Assembly (NCBI RefSeq): GCF_029626025.1 | Contig: NZ_JARUBF010000001.1 | Location: 5,674,001 to 5,738,000 of the forward strand | Length of the DNA stretch: 64,000 nt | Origin: Solwaraspora sp. WMMD406 | Lineage (GTDB): Bacteria > Actinomycetota > Actinomycetes > Mycobacteriales > Micromonosporaceae | Direction of reading: 5' to 3' | Part shown: positions 60,726 to 64,000 of the stretch, one piece after another | How the letters are laid out: every line of letters starts with the position of its first letter | How positions within the stretch are numbered: position 1 is the first letter of the stretch | Notes under the pieces: generated by a model | Databases searched by the model: none | Seen by the model: the letters and a program-made list of their open reading frames with translations, nothing else | Told to the model about the DNA's origin: nothing | Program-made: the position numbers and the translations under genes

Positions 60726-61351
60726 GCGAGGCGCGCGACGAGATCCTGAGCCGGCTACGGGCGGTCCGCGACCAGCGGCCGGTGCCGGTCCCCCGCGACT
60801 ACCTGACGGCCAGTGCCGCCAGCGGCGCGGATCCGGTCGCGTTGCTGGTCGATCGGCTGGTCGACTACCGCGCGACGGTGCGCCGGTGCGGCCGCGCCGA
60901 GCTGGCCCCGGTACTCGCCACCGTGCTGGCCGACGTTCCCCGGATCGCGGCACCGGCCGATCTGCCGACCGGTTGGCTCACCGACTACACCGGCGAGGTA
61001 CGGCGCGACGACGCCCCGGTCCCACTGACGGTCACCGAACTGGACCGCCCAGGGCTGGCTGTCGTGACCGGCTGCGCCGTCGCGGTCGGCCAGACCGGGA
61101 CGGTGATCCTCGACGCCGGGCCGACGCAGGGTCCACGCCGGCTCACCCTGGTCCCCGACCATCACGTCTGCGTGGTCGGCGCCGACCAGGTGGTGACCGG
61201 ACTTCCCGAGGCGTTGGCCCGGATCACCGATCCGACCCGGCCGCTGACCCTGATCTCCGGCCCTTCCGCCACCAGCGACATCGAACTGAACCGGGTGGAA
61301 GGCGTCCACGGGCCGCGCCGACTCGACGTGATCATCGTCGAGTCGGCCTGA
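60722..61351 (+). CDS. lutC: L-lactate utilisation protein LutC
   Basis: 209 aa, an LUD domain protein: the family's MSEARDEILSRLRAV start, TELDRPGLAVVTGCAVAVGQ, TGTVILDAGP and the VVTGLPEALARI, LISGPSATSDIELNRVEGVH core are clear. It completes the lutABC set. The stop lies inside a 23-bp tandem duplication. Confidence 0.96.
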   Translation: MSEARDEILSRLRAVRDQRPVPVPRDYLTASAASGADPVALLVDRLVDYRATVRRCGRAELAPVLATVLADVPRIAAPADLPTGWLTDYTGEVRRDDAPVPLTVTELDRPGLAVVTGCAVAVGQTGTVILDAGPTQGPRRLTLVPDHHVCVVGADQVVTGLPEALARITDPTRPLTLISGPSATSDIELNRVEGVHGPRRLDVIIVESA

Positions 61352-61382
61352 TCCTGGTTGTCGAGTCGGCCTGATCCTGCTC
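61337..61382 (+). repeat. 23-bp tandem duplication spanning the lutC stop
   Basis: Units beginning GTCGAGTCGGCCTGATCCTG at 61337 and 61360, 23-bp period, followed by a partial copy. The first carries the final codons (VESA) and TGA of lutC. Confidence 0.92.
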
Positions 61383-61386
61383 GTCG

Positions 61387-61424
61387 GGCCGACGCGGGCC
61401 GACGCGGACCGACGCGGACCGCGC
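61387..61424 (+). repeat. 10-bp tandem repeat
   Basis: Nearly four units of GGCCGACGCG / GACCGACGCG in the gap between lutC and the conservon. No reading frame is supported here. Confidence 0.8.
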
Positions 61425-61428
61425 CCGG

Positions 61429-62031
61429 TCAGCCGGTCGGGACCGGTTGACCGCGCCGGTACGCGACATGCTCCACCAACTCGATCAGTACCTGCTTACC
61501 CGAGTGGCGATTACGCGCGTCGCAGAGCACGACCGGGACATCCGGGTCGAGATCGAGCGCCTGGCGTACCGAGTCGGGACTGAAGTGCTGGGCACCTTCG
61601 AAGCAGTTGACCCCGACGACGAACGGGGTGCCCCGCTGCTCGAAGTAGTCGACCGACGGGAAGCAGTCGGCCAGCCGGCGGGTGTCGGCCAGCACCACCG
61701 CGCCGAGCGCGCCGAACGCCAGCTCGTCCCAGAGAAACCAGAAGCGGTCCTGGCCCGGGGTGCCGAACAGGTAGACCTGCAGGTCTTCGTTGATGGTGAT
61801 CCGACCGAAGTCCATGGCGACCGTCGTGGTGCGCTTGGCCTCCACCCCAGAGGTGTCGTCGGTGCCCAGGCTGGCACTGGTCAACACCTCCTCGGTCTGC
61901 AACGGCCGGATCTCGCTGATCGCGCCGACGAGGGTGGTCTTGCCGACCCCGAACCCGCCGGCGATGAGGATCTTCAGCGCCAGCGGGATTCGCCGCCTCG
62001 GCTGGAAACGGTCAGAGCGCACGGAGTCCAT
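61429..62031 (-). CDS. cvnD: conservon GTP-binding protein CvnD
   Basis: 200 aa, small Ras-like GTPase. G1 is GGFGVGKTTLVGA, G3 FGTPGQD, G4 NCFEG (atypical, replacing NKxD), G5 near CDARN. Conservon GTPases couple to the CvnA sensor kinase through CvnB and CvnC, and act in development and metabolism. It is the last gene of the operon; the ATG overlaps the DUF742 gene by 20 bases. Confidence 0.93.
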   Translation of the reverse strand: MDSVRSDRFQPRRRIPLALKILIAGGFGVGKTTLVGAISEIRPLQTEEVLTSASLGTDDTSGVEAKRTTTVAMDFGRITINEDLQVYLFGTPGQDRFWFLWDELAFGALGAVVLADTRRLADCFPSVDYFEQRGTPFVVGVNCFEGAQHFSPDSVRQALDLDPDVPVVLCDARNRHSGKQVLIELVEHVAYRRGQPVPTG

Positions 62032-62401
62032 TGACCACCGCCTTGAGGATGTCGTCGTGGGGGTGATTGGCCGAGGCCGGGGGTTCGTAAAGGGCGATCA
62101 GCCCGGCCGAGAGCAGGTCGCCGAGCAGCACTCGGACCACGCCCAGCGCCAGGTCCAGGTCGGCGGCGAGGTCCGCCACCGAGACCGGCTGCTGGGCGAG
62201 GCCGAGGATCCGGCGATGTTCCGGCTGCAGGTAGGCGAGTCCGTCGGCCGCCTCCGGCTGACCGGCGACCACGAAGGCCAGCAGATCGAAGGTGGTGCCG
62301 GTCGGGCGAACCCGACCACCGGTCACCGTGTACGGGCGGACCACCGGACCGGCGTCGGAGTCCAGCCAGTCGTGGTGCGGCCCGTCCGTGTCACCCCGCA
62401 T
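62012..62401 (-). CDS. cvnC: conservon DUF742 protein CvnC
   Basis: 129 aa. The DUF742 core is visible: RPYTVTGGRVRPTGTTFDLL, AYLQPEHRRILGLAQQPVSV, ADLAADLDLALGVVRVLLGD and PPASANHPHDDILKAVVNGL. It is an adaptor between the kinase/roadblock parts and the GTPase. Overlaps cvnB by 11 bases. Confidence 0.94.
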   Translation of the reverse strand: MRGDTDGPHHDWLDSDAGPVVRPYTVTGGRVRPTGTTFDLLAFVVAGQPEAADGLAYLQPEHRRILGLAQQPVSVADLAADLDLALGVVRVLLGDLLSAGLIALYEPPASANHPHDDILKAVVNGLRAL

Positions 62402-62810
62402 CGGATGACGCCGCGGGCGGGCGGGCGGAGGCGCTGAGGTTCTGACCCACCCGGGTGACCAGCATCGCCATCTCGTACGCGATGAGACCGATGTCCGCGT
62501 CGGCGGCGCTGAGCACCGCCAGGCACGCGCCGTGTCCGGCTGCGGTGACGAACAGGTACGCCGACTCCATCTCGACCACGGTCTGCCGGACCGGACCGGA
62601 CCCGAAGTGGCGACTGGCGCCCTTGGCCAGACTCTGAAAACCGGCGGCCATCGCCGACATGTGCTCGGCGCCCTCTTTGGTCAGGCCTCGGGACGAGCCC
62701 ATCAGCAGACCATCGGCGGAGAGCACCACCGCCTGCTGGGCGGCGGGGACCCGCTCGACGAGGTCGTCGAGCAACCAGTCGAGGTTCATCGCATGCCGTG
62801 TCGTGTGCAC
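62391..62810 (-). CDS. cvnB: conservon roadblock/LC7 protein CvnB
   Basis: 139 aa. Roadblock fold: LDWLLDDLVERVPAAQQAVV, LSADGLLMGSSRG, HMSAMAAGFQSLAKGASRHF, FVTAAGHGACLAVLS. It starts two bases after the end of the kinase. GTG 62810 has GGAG; ATG 62789 (MNLDWLLDD) is an alternative. Confidence 0.94.
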   Translation of the reverse strand: MHTTRHAMNLDWLLDDLVERVPAAQQAVVLSADGLLMGSSRGLTKEGAEHMSAMAAGFQSLAKGASRHFGSGPVRQTVVEMESAYLFVTAAGHGACLAVLSAADADIGLIAYEMAMLVTRVGQNLSASARPPAASSDAG

Positions 62811-62812
62811 TG

Positions 62813-64000
62813 CTACAGCTCCCTCTCGGACTCGTCCGTCGCCACCGGGGGCGGTAGCACGGCACTCGGCGGCGGGGTGGCGGTACCACGGGCCGGCGGC
62901 ACCTCCCCGGCGGGGGAAACGGGGGTGGTTTCCCCGGTGACCTCGGCTGCGCGGCGCCCACGGGCGGTCCCGGCTTGCAGCGCGGACATCAACGCCCGTA
63001 CCTCCTGTGGTGACCGCTGCGGTGCCTCACGGCCCGGCTGCCGGGCGACAGCGGACTGCTCCGGCGCCTGCCGCAGCTGGGGTGCCAGGCTGGACTGCCG
63101 GACCCGACGCGGTAGCCCGTCCTCGGTGGTCTCCGCCGGCCCGGTCGGTCGCGTCGGCAACGTGGTGGGCCGGCGACGGGCCGGCAGTTGCGCACCGGCG
63201 GGTGCCGCCGGTGCGGCCTGCGTGGCTCGTGCCGGCGGTGCGGTCGGTGCCGCTGGTGCCGCTGAGACCGGGGCCGTCGACATCCCCGGCACCGCAGGGA
63301 CGACCGGTGTGCCTGACGCCGGAGTCGTGGTCACCGTCGAGGGGGCGGCGAACAGCTCGGTACGGGACGGATCGGTGGCGCCAGGATCGCCACCCGGTCC
63401 ATCCGTACGCCCGCTCGGGGTGGGCGCGACGGCGGTCAACGCGGTCGGTGGTCGTCCCGACGGCAGCGCCAGCACCTCGGACTCTGGTGAGATCAGCTCC
63501 GCCGGGATCAGCGCGACGGCGGTGATCCCGCCGTACGGCGACGGCCGCAGGTTGACCCGTACGCCGTGGCGGGCGCCGAGTTGCGCCACGACGAACAGAC
63601 CCAGCCGGGCGCTGTTGTGCGGGTCGAAGTCCGCTGGCTGGGCAAGTCGCTGGTTCGCCTCCTCCACCGCCTCCGGGTTCATCCCGAGGCCACGGTCCTC
63701 CACTTCGATGGCGTACCCGTGCGGCACCGACTGGCCGATGACGGTGACCTTGGTCTGCGGCGGGGAGAACGACGCCGCGTTCTCGATCAGCTCGGCGAGC
63801 AGATGGATCACGTCGCCGACGGCCCGCCCGGCGACCGCCGCCGACTCGACCGTCGTGACGTGCACCCGGGCGTAGTCCTCGATCTCCGAAACCGCTCCCC
63901 GGATGACGTCCACGACCGGTACCGGGTTGCGCCAGCCCCGGCCCGGGGTGGCGCCAGCGAGAATGACGAGGTCCTCGGCGTGGCGACGCATCCGGGTGGC
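62813..64000 (-). CDS. cvnA: conservon sensor histidine kinase CvnA, 5' end beyond the window
   Basis: The last 396 codons. The ATPase (HATPase_c) domain is complete: N box DVIHLLAELIENAASFSPPQ, G1 VEDRGLGMNPEAVEEANQRL, G2 SARLGLFVVAQLGARHGV. The tail of about 180 residues is Pro/Ala/Thr-rich and disordered. The membrane and HAMP part is off the edge. First gene of cvnABCD. Confidence 0.92.
   Translation of the reverse strand, partial: ATRMRRHAEDLVILAGATPGRGWRNPVPVVDVIRGAVSEIEDYARVHVTTVESAAVAGRAVGDVIHLLAELIENAASFSPPQTKVTVIGQSVPHGYAIEVEDRGLGMNPEAVEEANQRLAQPADFDPHNSARLGLFVVAQLGARHGVRVNLRPSPYGGITAVALIPAELISPESEVLALPSGRPPTALTAVAPTPSGRTDGPGGDPGATDPSRTELFAAPSTVTTTPASGTPVVPAVPGMSTAPVSAAPAAPTAPPARATQAAPAAPAGAQLPARRRPTTLPTRPTGPAETTEDGLPRRVRQSSLAPQLRQAPEQSAVARQPGREAPQRSPQEVRALMSALQAGTARGRRAAEVTGETTPVSPAGEVPPARGTATPPPSAVLPPPVATDESEREL

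Overview
The window is chromosomal DNA of a very GC-rich actinomycete, most likely a Micromonosporaceae member (Micromonospora, Salinispora or a relative). That placement is an inference from several things seen together: strong G/C third-position bias, frequent GTG starts, many genes whose start codon lies 6-8 nt behind a TANNNT box (leaderless transcripts), a conservon (cvnABCD), a divergent DUF397/XRE pair, a c-di-AMP riboswitch in front of an NlpC/P60 hydrolase, and several small actinobacterial families (DUF6158-like, DUF6232-like, DUF3817, GPGG small membrane protein). I see no rRNA, tRNA, insertion sequence, prophage or CRISPR array.

Layout. 1-6 kb: a truncated membrane protein, an alanine-rich helical protein, a lipoprotein, an HTH protein with a dyad over its start, YccF, ribokinase, an ABC ATPase and a ROK repressor. 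6-15 kb: a GH3 N-acetylhexosaminidase divergent from the ROK gene, S-adenosylhomocysteinase, an F420H2:NADP-type oxidoreductase, a type II NADH dehydrogenase, a CBS protein, a PP2C/SpoIIE phosphatase and aspartate-semialdehyde dehydrogenase. 15-25 kb: GNAT, a Cys-rich protein divergent from a small HTH across a 40-bp dyad, a DksA/TraR zinc-finger protein, a geranylgeranyl-reductase-like flavoprotein coupled to a membrane protein, a paired M16 peptidase operon, a Tat-exported DUF839 protein, and a DAHP synthase behind a complete-looking attenuator whose leader peptide carries Tyr-Arg-Trp-Phe.

25-38 kb: many small or membrane proteins, the DUF397/XRE pair, DUF6232, riboswitch plus NlpC/P60 protein, an HrdB-family sigma factor, an SDR, a dTMP-kinase-like protein, a tightly overlapping nucleotidyltransferase/BON-like/metallophosphoesterase operon, a GPGG micro-protein and TspO. 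38-45 kb: a self-contained alpha-glucoside locus, aglE-F-G, a LacI repressor and a GH13 glucosidase, with a LacI-type operator in front. 45-53 kb: MFS transporter, a decayed antitoxin, DUF2306 protein divergent from a TetR regulator, and xylBA divergent from a ROK regulator (XylR). 53-64 kb: an undecaprenyl-phosphate sugar phosphotransferase, a secreted solute-binding/VWA protein, a lactonase divergent from a GntR-lutABC lactate-utilisation operon across a perfect palindrome, and the conservon, which runs off the window end.

How the parts work together: the carbon loci (nagZ/ROK, rbsK, agl, xyl, lut) each carry their own local regulator and, in several cases, a visible operator; the aroF attenuator and the c-di-AMP riboswitch add RNA-level control. 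A recurring oddity is short tandem duplication (21-28 bp units) that begins inside the last codons of a gene and spans its stop codon; I count five clear cases and one weaker case.
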